NCBI RefSeq assembly: GCF_000204055.1
Contig: NW_006768800.1
Location: 851,103 to 915,102, forward strand
Direction: 5' to 3'
Source of the DNA: Melampsora larici-populina 98AG31
Taxonomy: Eukaryota; Basidiomycota; Pucciniomycetes; Pucciniales; Melampsoraceae
Length of the DNA stretch: 64,000 nt
Below, in pieces: positions 34,228 to 46,948 of this stretch (positions are counted from its first letter, which is position 1; each line of letters starts with the position of its first letter). The translations under genes and the position numbers were made by a program. The notes under the pieces were generated by a model. It made no database searches. It was given only the letters and a program-made list of their open reading frames with translations, and was not told the origin of the DNA.

Positions 34228-35709
34228 ATGGCTTCATCTCATTTCTCACTTCAAAGTCTCATCAGACCGAACATAGCTTCACTCAAGCCCTATCGCTGCG
34301 CTCGAGATGATTATGATCAGGGTGTCCTTTTGGATGCCAACGAAAATTCTTTGGGTAGTGCTTTAGCAGCCCCTTCTCTACTTGGTCAGTCTTCATTTCC
34401 ACTTTTTCTTTATTGCATAAGCCTTGAACTGACTTTTTTGATTTTTATCACAGCTACCTCTTCGGCCGTGACTCACGAAAATGGACTAGACCTCGACTCT
34501 TTATCTTTACACCGATATCCGTCTCCCTTGCATATCCCAATCAAACAAAACCTGTGCAACTATCGCAACCAATTTGCTCCTTCATTACCATTACTATCGC
34601 CTTCGAATGTGTTTCTTGGCGTAGGTTCCGATGAAGTCTTGGACCTACTCTTTCGAATTACCTGCAAACCCGGCGACACAGAAGATCAAGGTGATCGGGT
34701 GATTGTCACTCCTCCGACGTATGGAATGTACACCGTCTGTGCTAGAGTCAATGATGTCGGAGTGATTCCAGTTCCACTGAATGTCACAGCTGGTGCATTT
34801 ACTCCACATTACGAGATGGTATGCAGTAAAAACATCATTCAACTTGGCCTGATCTCACTCCTGAAGCTGTCTTAATAACAGATTATTCAAGCGATTGAAA
34901 ACTCACCTCCGACTCGGCCAGTTAAACTTGTCATTCTTTGCTCTCCTGGAAATCCTACCGGCACTACCATCTCCCTAGTCTTCCTCCAAACTTTTCTATC
35001 CGATTCACGCTACAAAGGTCTTGTCGTGGTCGATGAGGCATATATCGACTTCGCTGGTCAAGACCAAAGCGCTTTACAACTCTTGCGTGAAGGGTATCAG
35101 AATTTGGTCGTAGTTCAGACCCTAAGCAAAGGCTTCGGTCTGGCTGGAATACGGTGAGCATTTGAAATACTCACTTGTTGTTATTCATTATAAAAATGTC
35201 AAGTCCTCTTTTGGATAGACTGATCATTTCTCTTACACTATATTCAAAGTTTGGGTATCGCGTATGGATCTGAAGAATTGATCCAAGTACTTAACAATAC
35301 AAAGGCGCCTTATACCATATCATCTCCTACTGCAAGTCTTGCTTATGTTGCCACTTTACCTCAAGCCCTAAACCAAACGCACACAAATCTGTCACAAATC
35401 CGATCGAATCGAGATTGGTTGGCAGCAGAATTGCAGAAGATCACTGATATGGGTCAAATCCTGGGTAAGACAGAGGCCAATTTCATCTTGATTCAAGTGT
35501 TGGCAAGTAGCGGTGGTGGTCCAGATAGCGCTCGAGCCAAGAAGGTTTATCAACATATGGCAGGTTTACAAAAAGAAGAGGCCATTGTTGTGAGATTCCG
35601 AGGTGAAGAGTTTGGATGTGAGGGGTGTTTAAGGATCACCGTTGGGACAGAAGAGGAGTGTAAGAAAGTTATCGAACGGCTGAGGACAACTTTGGCAATC
35701 ATCCCTTAA
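34228..35709 (+). CDS. HIS5: histidinol-phosphate aminotransferase
   Basis: Exons 34228-34384, 34454-34818, 34882-35153 and 35250-35709 keep one frame and give 417 residues, the usual fungal length. It is a PLP enzyme that converts imidazole-acetol phosphate plus glutamate to histidinol phosphate in histidine synthesis. Motifs: LLDANENSLG (substrate-side loop), LGVGSDEVLDLLFR, TPPTYGMY, CSPGNPTGT, VVDEAYIDFAGQ (PLP-contacting Asp/Tyr), TLSKGFGLAGIR (Schiff-base Lys), and near the end EANFILIQ and CLRITVGTEEE with the carboxylate-binding Arg. The ATG at 34228 opens MASSHFSLQSLIRPNI, matching the conserved N-terminus. All residues expected for activity are present. Confidence 0.93.
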
Positions 35710-36499
35710 GCCCTCGCGTTCATTCATCTCTTCTAGAAATATACCCTTTGATCTCATGTCAATTACTGCCTGTCTTGTGCTGTGACTATTGCGCAACGCT
35801 CTTTCAAAATATTCGCCATGAGCTCTTCTTGTCGATCAACTTTTGTATCCTTATGTCTTTTGTTCATCTCTTCAGTCTCCAGAACACTTACAGTTGAAAG
35901 CCAGTGAATTCTGTTTAAAGAAAAATACACCATGGTATTCCTGTGTTTTGTAAAAGATTTTGTCGACATGTTGCCAGTGGACATAGACCAAGAGTTGTGA
36001 ACCCTACATCACAATTTGGCCTACATTTCCCCATGACATCGATCATAGCTTGAATAGACAGCATTTCAGTGAACTGAAAACACTTTGTTACCCAGTAATC
36101 ATTCTTTCAAAGGAAGATTGCCAAGAACCAATTCGTGGAAAATGTGAAAATGAACATTATACCAAGAGATCTGAGTTCTTGTTCCAGATAAAGAGCCTTA
36201 GCAGACCAGAGTAAGGACACGGCTTCACTATCAAATTTCACATCATCCTTGTGTCGGCATCACAACTGACTCAGATCAAAGATCACTTCTTGCTAATGTA
36301 TTCCTTTGCTTCTTTTATTTCAGTCTATGTGACTAGATACCACTATTCATGATACAAGACATGTAATCCAATTGAAACCTTTGTACTTTTCTTGGCACAG
36401 GAAGGTCAGCCTGGCTCCTTTCATAGATAACAGCAAAAAGAACATTTGATCAATATCGTTCGAATTTCATATCTTTTTTTCATAAATATTTCTTTTGAA
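35710..36499. other. intergenic between convergent genes
   Basis: 3' regions of the aminotransferase (+) and the PP5-like phosphatase (-). No gene or repeat recognised. Confidence 0.5.
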
Positions 36500-39395
36500 T
36501 CATATCAGTCCACTTAGACCCATAAATCCTCCAGCATAAGCCATAGGTTTCACATCTGGATGTGATTGAGCTTTATATGATGTAAAGCTTAGTGTACCTC
36601 GATCATCGATCCTAACAAATGCAGCTAGGTTTCCAACTTGATCTACATAATTCGGTGCTGAAAAGACTGTGATACATCTTCCTGCATGTTCAACTGAGTA
36701 TCCAGCATCTCGGACTTCGTGCGATCGAATCACAGCTAAAGATCACCTCATCATCATCTAATCAGCATTTGTCGTTTTCTTCTTCACACATCGAAGATAG
36801 GTTGATAATTCAAAAGATCAAACGAACCAGTGATTCCTGCATGTTTACACCAACGTTCAGTCACATCCGGTCCAAATCCAAGTCCAACACCTCTCTTACT
36901 AGGACCTCTTCCTGGTCCATCTTGAGGATCAGTCCAAAGACATTCCATCATCAATCCTTCATTACCAGGTTGTTTCTTTTTCATTCTAGGAATCTTTCTT
37001 AATTCATCTAATTCGACTTCATCTCTTGAAAACAAACCTCCATGGACTACAAAGAATCGTTTTCGACCCTCTGGTGAAAAGAATGGCTCGGCTGGGATTT
37101 GTGAAATGTTGGTAGGTGCGGGCGGACAACTTGCTGTGATAAGACAACATAAAGGTACTATGATCCAAGCAAAGATTGTCAGAATCATGGAGAGATGTCT
37201 GTGGAGATCAAGAATAAGAGACTCACAGGCACAGAACACTTCTTCGAAGAGTTTGTAAACCATTTCGCTGTATTTTTTCTTGGTCTAAAATTTGTTGACA
37301 TATGATTATCAGTTCAAGTCTCTTTGATAAACCAGGGGAAGGTTTTCAAGAGTGAAGAAGAGGGCGTTTACCTCTCCCTCGAATCCGTAAACTTTATTCA
37401 TGTCTGCTGTCTCATGATTGCCACGATTCAGCTATGAGAGATGTCAAAAAAGAGGGTTCGTCAGAATGTATTCTTGAAAATATTGTTACATGTGACATGA
37501 TGATCAATAACATGAAGAAGATATCTCCGACTTACGAAGACTTTGTTTGGTAGATACCATTTGAGAGCAAAGGCTGTCAACACCACCTCGGTACTCCAAC
37601 TTCCTCTATCAACAAAGTCTCCATTGAAGACTATAGATAGACATCAAAGACCAAAAGTGAGCCGACCAAGGAAACTTAACGAGTTGCAGTAAAATATACT
37701 CACCGAGTGTATGGTTTTCTGACGGCATTCCGGTGAGTGTAAGAAGATGCAAAACATCGAAGAATTGTCCTGTTGTGAACCAGATGGGACAGTAAATAAC
37801 ACCCTTCGATATCGAATGAGAGTGAATAAGACCTTACCATGCGTATCTCCGATTCTGAAGGAGAAGAGAACAAGTATGTATCGAAGAGTGTATACCCAGC
37901 TTTGAGCCTAAAGTCTACAAGATTATTTTTGGACAACTTGAAGACTTACACATCTACCGTCTCTCCCTCTGGAATGGTACAGTCAGTCATACTCTGTTCC
38001 TGGCTCAAGAATCCATAACAACCAAGTACGATCTCATAAACCCATCTTTTGGGCAGCGTCTTGCCCTGCTTGAACCATTCTAACATTTCTTTGATAAAAG
38101 TTTCATTGGGCTGGTATCCATTGGGACCCTTTGAGAGCATTGGACCGGTATATGAGGGGTCCAACTCACATCCACCCTCGGCAATCAATTTTCGAATTTT
38201 AGATGACACTGGTTCATCATCAGAGGAAGCAATCGCACGTTCAAAGTCAAGTCGACGGACTAGCTTGACGGTAGCGGCAAGTTGAGTTTGAGCCGCAAGG
38301 TTTTTAGGATCGTATTGTAGGCACTGATGAATACGAAGTGAAAGGTGAGCGATGAAGATATACGAAGTGAAGGAGATGAAAAGAAACGAACCGATTTGAA
38401 ATCTTTGATTGCTAAATGAGGTTTCATGATACTCAGGTGAGCTGTACCTCTTCGAAAATAAGCCTTGACGTACTTTGAGTCGAGATCAATGGCGCGGGCT
38501 ACAAAATTATAAGAGATATATTAATTTAAGCCGTGAATACCTGAAACTATCGAATGCCTTACAGGTGTCCATGATGGCTAATCCATGTTCTTCACGTTTA
38601 AGTCTAACAGCAGAACCTGTAAGAATCAAGTGAGTAGGTCTGTGAGGCTCATGAGCTGATTGGATCACAGTTGGGAAAAGGTGAATAGTACACACGGTTA
38701 CACCATACCGTTGGATCGTAGGGATTGCGTCCGAGGGATAAGGTATAAAGATCGAGGGCTTAGATGAGACGAAAATGAGAATGAGAGTTGATAAACATGA
38801 TGATGTTGATTATGTTTTATTCAAGTTTGAAATCAAAGGTACCTTCTTGGTATTGAGAAGCTAAAAAAGAAAGAGCCATGCATGATCAGTTTTTGTGAAA
38901 ATTAGTTACGAAGATGAAGACTTACCAACAAAGCATTTGTTTGCCTCTGTTTTCAACCTCAAGGCATCCTAATTTTGATTGTTCAAAATGTATTAGGGCG
39001 CGCTAAGATATGATGATGATGAATTGAGATTCGACTGACCGCCTTATCTTCGTCTGAAAGTTCATCAAGAGTAGGTTTTGGACCATCTTCAGCATCTGTA
39101 GAAGCCACAGAAGTACCATCTAAAGAAGGATCATAGGCACTAAAAAGATTTGTAGATTAGTGAAAGTCTGGACATCATTGGACTGAATCAAGGGAAGGGA
39201 CTAACCTGGCACCGGATCCTAACGATGAAGATTAAGAGGTATTAAGATCATGTAAGTGATAAATTGAGATGAAGATATTGAATTGAAGATTGAAGATGAA
39301 CCTAATGGAGCTCTGTCGGAATCTTGATCTGATGAAGTGCTTGATGGTATTGTTGATGGTGCTGAAGTTGATGGGTTTCCATTGGAAGTGGTCAT
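36500..39395 (-). CDS. PPT1: serine/threonine phosphatase PP5/Ppt1 with TPR domain
   Basis: ATG at 39395, about twelve short exons, stop at 36500. The N-terminus (MTTSNGNPSTSAPST) is followed by three TPR-like motifs, including NKCFV-ASQYQEALDLYTLSLGRNP, CNRSAVRLKREEHGLAIMDT and RAIDLDSKYVKAYFRRGTAH, which in PP5 bind the Hsp90 C-terminus and auto-inhibit the enzyme. The phosphatase domain has GDTHGQFFD (split by an intron), GDFVDRGSWS, NRGNHET, VVHGGLFSRD, ECLWTDPQD and VFSAPNYVDQVGN, with all metal-binding residues. The C-terminus ends MAYAGGFMGLSGLI. It dephosphorylates Hsp90/Cdc37 clients. Exon 1 (39395-39302) and several other joins were checked by hand; internal exon ends are approximate. 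It is divergent from the CLASP-like gene. Confidence 0.92.
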
Positions 39396-39610
39396 GATTT
39401 GAATTGGATTTTTTTGAAAAACTTCTTGGATGAATGCGTCGGTGGATTGGTGAATGGGATCGACTCACATCCCATAATCAAATTTTAACTTTTAAATTTT
39501 CAACATTAAAACTACTTAAGCTCTAATATTAAGTCAAGTGTTAAATGACCTCTCTCTCTCTCTCTACAAGACAACGACCACTAACACCAAATCACATCAA
39601 GATTAGTAAA
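39396..39610. promoter_or_regulatory. bidirectional promoter, PP5 / CLASP-like genes
   Basis: 215 nt separate the two divergent start codons. The segment includes a pyrimidine tract (CTCTCTCTCTCTCTCTAC, around 39551-39568) close to the plus-strand start, of the kind found in fungal core promoters. No clear TATA box. Confidence 0.55.
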
Positions 39611-42600
39611 ATGCCAATCAAAGAAGTTAATGAGAAAATATCAGTAAGTCTTTCCATCAACAGTCTACACTTCATTCTCAACAAATAACTAATCTCAATT
39701 CATCAAACAGGTCACTTCTCCTCAACAGTGCCATCATCAATTCGATTTACTCAAAACGGCCCTCTCTGTCGATGAAACTGAAGATACTTGGCTGAAGATT
39801 GATGCAAGTTTAAAACAATTCACTGCTGCTATCCGTGGTGGTGCTTGCGATTTTCCAGACGACTTTTTACGTAGATGGAAAGAGAGTGATATCGTCCGTG
39901 GTATCGTTTCAGCTCTTTCGACTGAAAGAACGCGTCTTTCGGGTACTGCACTCGATTTGATCGGTTCAACTTCTCGTTTAGGATCTCATTGGGATAGTGC
40001 AATACCATTTTACATTCCTACTATCGTCAAACTCTTGGCAAGAGCTTCGAAAATTTATGTCACTAGAGCTTCAATAGCACTCAATACTCTCATTCGTGGA
40101 ACAAGATCAGCTTCATTCATCCCTCTTTTACTAGATGGTCTCTCTGATAAATCAATCTCCCTTAGGATAGGATGTGCAGATGGTTTATTATGTTGTCTAG
40201 GTGGTAGTCCTGAACGTGATCGCGATCAGCTTGAGCTCATCAAAGAACCTACTGTTACACGTGAAGGTTTGAACAAACGGCTTGTTGATATCGAATCTGC
40301 TATCAAAATAGGCGGTCGAGATCGTGATCCGAAAGTGAGAGCAATCTTCAAGAGGATTTGGATTCTCTATCAAAAACAATGGCCATCACGCGCTTCTGCG
40401 TAAGTTTGGTCCTTCTCATACAATCCAATGACTCACATTTTCGTCTTGAAAATTAACCTCTTTGCAATTGTTGTTAGTTTGTCCCAACCATTCACTCCTA
40501 CTATCAAGCGTTACCTCGGTCTTAACAAGCCACCTGGATCTTCGTCCATTCCGCCTGAAGAGCCTCAACCTACTTCTTCCTCTAGTCGTCCTATTCCGCC
40601 GAGCAATAATAACAAGCGCACAGCAAATGAAAAGACAACAAACTCATCTCAACCTTCGCGATCCAAGGAGGCTGGCAATCACCTCGCTAGATCCACTAAT
40701 CGCTCACAGCCAACCGCGCCTGAACAAGCTAGATCTCACGCACCCACTTCAAGTCATCATGCTGTTGGATCTTCTGACTCTGCCACGCTTCGTCTAGCTG
40801 CTTCTGTCCCACTTCCACCCGATCATCCTCTTCAACCATCTCGACGACAAGCACGTCAGACTGTAGAATCTGGACCTCTCCCTACCACTTCAACCTTTCC
40901 TTCTCACGGTGCGACTGAAAGTAGATCCGCTGCTTTCAAGAAACGATCCAACTCAACCATGAGAGCTCAGCGTGTTGCTCTCCCTCCCCCCGATCCGACT
41001 ACCAATAGTACTACTAGGACTGCCACCAGGGTACCACTCAATCCCATCGCCTCTACCAATCATGGTCCTTCTGATGGGTTCTCTAAGACGACGAATCTTG
41101 GGCACTCCAACACTACTCATAAGCATCTACCATCCACTCATCCTCATGGAGTCAATGTGTTGTCTTCCAGTGAGCCTATGATCCCCAATCGTGGATTCAA
41201 GCCGTCAAGAACTGCCTCTGGATCGAGCCAAGTTGCCCCACCCCCTACTTCACATCCGGTCCCCACACGCCCTCTTCCCAGACGTGCAATTCCAGAGTCA
41301 CAAGAAAGTGCAAATCTCAAACAGTCGGTGGGTGCGATTACCAAGGTTGGTCAACAAGACACCACTGGGAATCCGATCAGTCAGACCGGTTATCGAAAGG
41401 CATTCAAGCCTTCAAAGTCTTCAAAGCCAGCTCTCAAATCCAATCCAAAGTCAGTCCCCAGTCGACCGCTTGCTCCTGCATCATCAAAACCGATTCCTCA
41501 CACTCTTGTGTCTGGCTTACCCGAAGAACTTCGGATTCCTGTCCTCACTCCTCTTCCACCATCCCCTGCACCCGAATCAAACGAAGCCCCCGTGTCAAGC
41601 GAGCCGCCACTAGAGCCCTCCGTCCCCTCGCCAATCTCCGATGAACCTCAGTCTGAACAAATTTCTACCGCACTCCCTGAATCGGTGCCATCACGACTAC
41701 TACCACCATCACAACCTCTTTTAGAACCTTCAACTATTGTGCAATCTTCACCCCCCATCGTGGACCCTTCACCACCCATCGCAGAACCTTCATCTATTGA
41801 GGAACCTTCACCACCTATTGCGGAACCTTCACCAACGATCGTACAACCTTCTGATAGTCATCCGACTCCTCCCGTCTCTCGATCAACTAAAAAAGGGGTC
41901 GTAGTTCCTGACCCCCCAGCTTCCAAACCTCCCTCAACTAACATATGTACTCGATTGCCTGATGATCTTATTGTACCCATGAGTGTGCCCTTGCCCCCAT
42001 CACCCAACTCGCCTTATCTGTTTAAAACATCAAATCCTCCGACATTTGCCAAGTCGAAACCACCCAAGACCCCTGCCTTCCAGAAATCCAACTCATCTGC
42101 TACGCCTAGACGACCTTACCCTGCAGCTACGCCGCACCGAAAACCTCACGCTACAACATCCAAGACGATAAGCAAGTCCGAGTACCATTCGGCGGCTCAA
42201 AAGACGCCAATGAAGACTACCTCGTTATCACAATCACTCTCTGCGACACCAGGTCAGCGAGGAAGAAGCGTCAATGACCCAACAGCCAGCTCAAGTCGCT
42301 CGGTTTCGGCTAGTGGTGGACCAACCCAGTTACTCGTCGACTTTGACCACGAAGATACTATTTGGATGCCATTACCTCCAAAGGTCAACAGCGACTTGGC
42401 ACAATTAGGTCTTTCATTTGACTTCGGTCGTTGGAAAGAAGAGGAAGAAGAAGTGAATCAAGCCAACCAATTCCAAACTGATCAGCAGGACAATCATCCT
42501 GAGGAAGCTGACGAGGACGGACCTGAGGACAAGAAGCGCATGCGTCTTGATAATCATCATGATGTAGATGAGAATACTCACGATAACACGATGATCGAGA

Positions 42601-42911
42601 ATACGCTTAACACGCCGATCGGGATTCCTCATCGAGTTCGACCACGAGATCCTACAATTTTTAATTGGGATCGAGTCACTTCACCTGATGGAAATGAAAT
42701 GGATGAAGAAGATTCAAATGACAAGACAGTATCATGTTTAAAGGAACAACCAATGTTTTTGGGAGGTGATGTGACAGTGAATGAATCATTTGATGATGCG
42801 GAATTCTTGACAGGGATTCAACCTAAAAACCAAAGTACACCAGCCGATCCAACCAAACATATTGTTTATAGAACACAACTTGGATTAGGAGATTTGTCAT
42901 TGACAGAGTAA
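39611..42911 (+). CDS. CLASP-like microtubule-binding protein with one TOG domain
   Basis: Exons 39611-39643, 39711-40399 and 40478-42911 keep one frame and give 1051 residues. About residues 20-245 resemble the CLASP N-terminal TOG domain of HEAT-like repeats: DTWLKIDASLKQFTAAIRGG, SDIVRGIVSALSTERTRLSG, LARASKIYVTRASIALNTLI and ISLRIGCADGLLCCLGG. CLASPs bind tubulin and promote microtubule rescue. The remaining 800 residues are Ser/Pro/Thr-rich and probably disordered, with repeated PS-PIxEPS units at about nt 41730-41850, a basic patch and an acidic tail (EEADEDGPEDKKRM). Compared with longer CLASPs, I see only one folded domain. Tail divergence is usual in fungi. The tail could carry SxIP-like or CDK sites, which I did not verify. 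Confidence 0.8.
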
Positions 42912-43662
42912 TGAAATCAGTTTTTCTTTTTCCTTTCTTCGTGAAGTTGTAATCTGTTTGATGTTTCATTTGGCACTCTATTTAGTTTTTTTTCTTTTTT
43001 TAGTTCTTTTGACTAATTAATCATGCTTTGAGATCAGAGCAATTTATGTAGTTTTGTTGATGATGTGTGTGACTTGAAATAGCTTGGCTTTTGATTGACT
43101 TTGCAATTCTTTTCTTTTGAACTGCTTTAATCTTTTCAGGTCATTCAGAGACAGTTTTGAGAAATTTCTTGCACAGGGACACATGATTAGCTGTGTGCAG
43201 GTCACCAGTACAAATGCATTCTGGAAAAAGATAAGATGCATCTTTTGGTCAATTACTCGGTGTCAACTTGCCAAGTCCAGCATCCCACTCAAATATTCCA
43301 AGTTCTTCACCCCACTTTGCACTATTGGCAAATCATTGGTATTTTGTTCACTTGCAAATATTTCCATGCAAACATACTCACCTCAGCCTGTGCTTAGGCA
43401 ATTTGCGTGTGCAAGTGGTCAAGCCCAGCGTCATTGCGCATCAAGCAAAAGGCTTGAAGGCACCCTTTGGCAAAAGGCCTCTGATTGTTGTGGAGAAGGC
43501 CCCGTCCAACGTCGGGTCAGCAATGCAGCCTTTGGCTGTTGCGGTGCGGTGCAGGGATGCAGGAATGAGTACCAAGTATGAGTACATACTCAACTGATAC
43601 TCACTTTGTACGGGTTTACAGGGCCAAAAATAAGCAAAAATACTCAGTATACTCAATAATAA
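42912..43662. other. intergenic, 3' of the CLASP-like gene
   Basis: No gene. A short repeat at 43551-43605 (GCAGGGATGCAGGAATGAGT...) has an inverted relative at 58994-59040. The TAA at 43660-43662 is the left target duplication of Harbinger element 1. Confidence 0.45.
43551..43605 (+). repeat. short dispersed repeat, left inverted copy
   Basis: GCAGGGATGCAGGA followed by AAGTATGAGT is shared, inverted, with 58994-59040. Together the two copies bracket the whole Harbinger/pogo/LTR block. Only two blocks (14 and 10 nt) are identical. Confidence 0.4.
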
Positions 43663-43678
43663 GGGGTGTCAAGTCAAG
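43663..43678 (+). repeat. left TIR of Harbinger element 1
   Basis: GGGGTGTCAAGTCAAG, next to target duplication TAA. Confidence 0.8.
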
Positions 43679-43935
43679 ATAAATACGACAGATTTTTTTT
43701 AACGCGGAAATCTTTTTATGTTTTTGTTGTAAAAAAAGATTTCCGCTGTAGTAAAAATCTGTCGTAAAAATGAAGTAAAATTAATGTACTTCTTGCCGCT
43801 GTAGGCTACCCAAGCAGTAAAATGAGAACTCTGCGGGTTTTGTACAGTCAGTCAACCCAAGCACCCGCTTGAACAAACAAGGTTCAAACCTTCCTCGGTC
43901 AACAACAACTTCCCGCAACTTCCAGATCCATCACC

Positions 43936-45253
43936 ATGGTTAGAATCTCCGAACGTCAGAGAACAATCAATGTAATAGAGCAATGGTATCAATCAGCCTG
44001 CGAAGAAGCTCATGAGTTCAGAATGCAAGAGGTGATATTTGGGCAACGAATGATCCCTTCAATGGGTGGTTTAATTTATCCGGATGACAAAGTCTCAGCT
44101 TTGATATTTGACTTTGTCTTCAATGCAGAAGATGAGCTTGAAGACCTTTTAGAGCTGGTCACCGAGATGAGATATCACAAACCTCGATGGAAGATGCCAT
44201 TTGAGGATGACTTTAATATCAATGATGTCCTACGCGATCGCCCATTTGAGTTTAAACAAGCCATGCGAACCACGAGAGCTGGCTATGATGCAATCTTGGA
44301 TCTGATCATTGGTCACCCGATCTTTTTCTCAACATCTAACAATCCACAACCGCCTGTCGCCAGGCAGCTTACTCTTACCTTGGAGCGATTGGGCAGTGCA
44401 GGAAATGGCGCTTCATTAGGCCGTTTAGCCCGAACTTATAAGCTCTCATCTGGAGTGGTAGTTAATTGCTCACGCCGGTGCATTCAGGCCATCAACAAGT
44501 ACGCTGCCGATTATCTCAAATGGCCTGATTGTGACCGGCAAAAGGAAATCTCTCAGGTAATGGCCTTGGAAGGCTTTCCTGGTTGTGTAGGATTCATAGA
44601 CGGAACTACTTTCCCGCTCTATCAAAGACCTGGGATAGATGGCGAGACTTGGTTTGACCGCAAGAAACGCTACTCTATCAATGCTCAAGTTATCTGCGAC
44701 TGTGATCGAAGGATCACAGCTCTGTATACCGTGTTGGCCTGGATCTTGCCACGACAACAAGTGCTATTCTTTGATGAATCTTGCTACCAATCCTGGGCAG
44801 CATTTTTCTGAAGGTTAGTCAAATCAATCACTTTTGATTTCGAATACTCAGCTGACCTCTGGTTCAGATGAATATTTGCTTGCTGACTCGGCATATCGAG
44901 TCAGCAACACACTTGTAGCAACCTACAAAGGCGCCGCTGCACTTCAAGAACGAAACTGCAAGTTCAATACTTATGTAGCACAAGCTCGAGTTCGTAACGA
45001 GCATGCAATTGGTATTTTAAAATTGCGTTTTGGATCATTGCGAGGTCTTCGATTGGGATTAGATGATGAAAAAGATATGGATCCAATCATTGATTGGATC
45101 CGATGTTGTATTCTATTACACAATATGCTTGCTCAACTTGGAGATGCATGGGAAGATGAATATGACGAAGAGGATGAGGAACCTGTGGGATTACCAAATT
45201 TACATCTTGATGTGAATGCAGGCATTGGTCAGGACGATTTGGGGTACCTTTGA
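43936..45253 (+). pseudogene. Harbinger transposase (DDE), single frameshift
   Basis: Exon 1 43936-44813 and exon 2 44868-45253. ATG at 43936 (MVRISERQRTINVIEQWY). The N-terminal region includes NDVLRDRPFEFKQAMRTTRAGYD and a helix-turn-helix-like stretch (LTLERLGSAGNGASLGRLART). The nuclease core has VGFIDGTTFPLYQRPGIDG with the first catalytic Asp, WPGSCHDNKCYSL in the region of the second Asp, LLADSAYRVSNT, and EHAIGILKLRFGSLRGLR supplying the acidic C-terminal residue. Between ITALYT and WPGSCHD the reading frame changes near 44731-44735, consistent with one inserted base. Otherwise the gene looks intact, including a GT-AG intron (44814-44867) that restores the frame. Recently inactivated, or a sequence error. 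Confidence 0.85.
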
Positions 45254-46004
45254 CGAGAGGCAGTACGTGATTATGCAGTTGCTTTCAACAACATTGATAC
45301 TTGATCTGTATTACTTCAATACAATTGCTAAAACAAGAACGAGACAATCTGATACAAATTTGAAGGACCAGGAGTTTTTAAAAATATGTGCTTTTTAGTA
45401 AAAGAATTCTGAAGAGTAAAGGAAAAAAAGTTGTTTTTTTGAAAAGATACTGTACATTTTTATTTAATAAGAGTAAAGAAAATAAAATTTGTTAAATACA
45501 AACATTTTGGCTGAGTGAGGTTCCTTTTTGTAATAAATGTTTTTTAAGCTGTTTCAGAAGGTGGAAAAAGAAAATCGATGTACTCCTTGATTTCTTCCAT
45601 AGGCATTTTTTCCTTGCGACAACGCTCAATTGCCTCTCACCGTGCTTTCTTATCTTTGTGAACACGAGTTGCCTGAGAAATTTTGAAAAGTTGAGCTGCC
45701 TCAGACGCACTCTTTGCATCTTCGCGTACCTGCTGAGTTTCCCACTTCTCTTTTTCAAATGCTAATGCGTCTGCTGCTGAAGTACTTGCAATATGAGCTC
45801 GTTTGTCCTGCTTGATACTTGCAAGGTCAATTTGTTCCTTGGAGAAATTATTGCTCGGAATTGCTTTGCTTGAGTGCACTGTCGACGGTTTGTTTCTTTT
45901 TAACTTCATTTGCATTCAGAGTTGGTAGAGGCTTTGCAGGTCGCTTAGCCAAATTCAAAGTTGCTTGTCGAGCCTTTTTGGATTGGTTCTTTGGTTGAGG
46001 ATTA

Positions 46005-46370
46005 TTTTCTTGTAATTGATCATCTTGAACTTCATTCTCTTCTGATTGATTCTCATTAAATTGATTATCTTTTAATTGATTTTCTTCTGATTTATTTTCA
46101 TTAAATTGATTATCTTTTAATTGATGATCTTGCTCTTCTAATTGATTTTCTTCTAATTGATTCTCATTAAATTGATTCTCATTAAATTGATTTTCTTCTA
46201 ATTGATTCTCATTAAATTGATTCTCATTAAATCGATTTTCTTGAAATTGATTTTCTTGAAATTGATTATCTTCTAATTGATTTTCTTGAAATTGATTTTC
46301 TTGAAATTGATTTTGTTGAAATTGATTTTGTTGAAGTTGATTTTCTTGAAATCAATTTTCTTCAAATTGT
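46005..46370 (-). repeat. tandem repeat encoding Asn/Gln-rich units
   Basis: About 20 imperfect copies of a 15-nt unit (AATTGATTTTCTTGA and variants on the plus strand) encode NQFQE/NQLEE/NQFNE pentapeptides on the minus strand. Larger 30- and 45-nt periods are visible. It lies within the Harbinger DNA-binding-protein gene. Confidence 0.8.
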
Positions 46371-46726
46371 TCATTAAATTGATCCAGTTGATCTTGCACT
46401 CGATTCAAGCCAGCTTGATTGTAACCAAAATCAAATGTGGTTTCATCTAGGTTTGAACAAAAGGAAAAGAGATTGAGATTGTTAGATATAACAAAAGTCA
46501 ACTGAGGGAGAGCTAAAATGAATTACCGGTGATTGAAATGTTGGAGTTGTTGAATTGAGACTTGAAATCACCTGGGTTGAACTGAGGATTGAGATGATGT
46601 GATTCGTGATCGGTTCCAATTAGATCGAGTCGGTCTGAATCAAAGGAATTCATTGTGACATCTTCTTGAAGTCCAGTCGAGGTGAGATTGTTTTGGTTTG
46701 AATTAATAAGACTTCCAAATGAAATA

Positions 46727-46756
46727 CAGTCAACTCCCTCAAAACCCATACCCATT
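46727..46756 (+). repeat. left TIR of pogo element 2
   Basis: Starts CAGTCAACTCCCTCAAAACC and continues CATACCCATT. About 26 bp pair with the right end, three mismatches. Confidence 0.85.
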
Positions 46757-46948
46757 TATGGAAACCCAAAACTATGGGTTTTATGGGAGTATGGTTTTGG
46801 AGGATCTCCCTCATAACCCATAGATTTGGGTTTAGCAGGCAAAGTATGGGTTGAGAGGGAGATTTTTTTTTTAAAGAGTTGCTCAGAAAATTCATTTCTA
46901 TATTGTTGTGTGATACAACAGCAGTAATAACATTGAAGACTATTGTAG

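Noticed and set aside
46005..46370. Regular short repeats considered as a CRISPR-like array
   Set aside because: Units are contiguous 15-mers without unique spacers, in a eukaryotic coding sequence, and translate to N/Q-rich pentapeptides.
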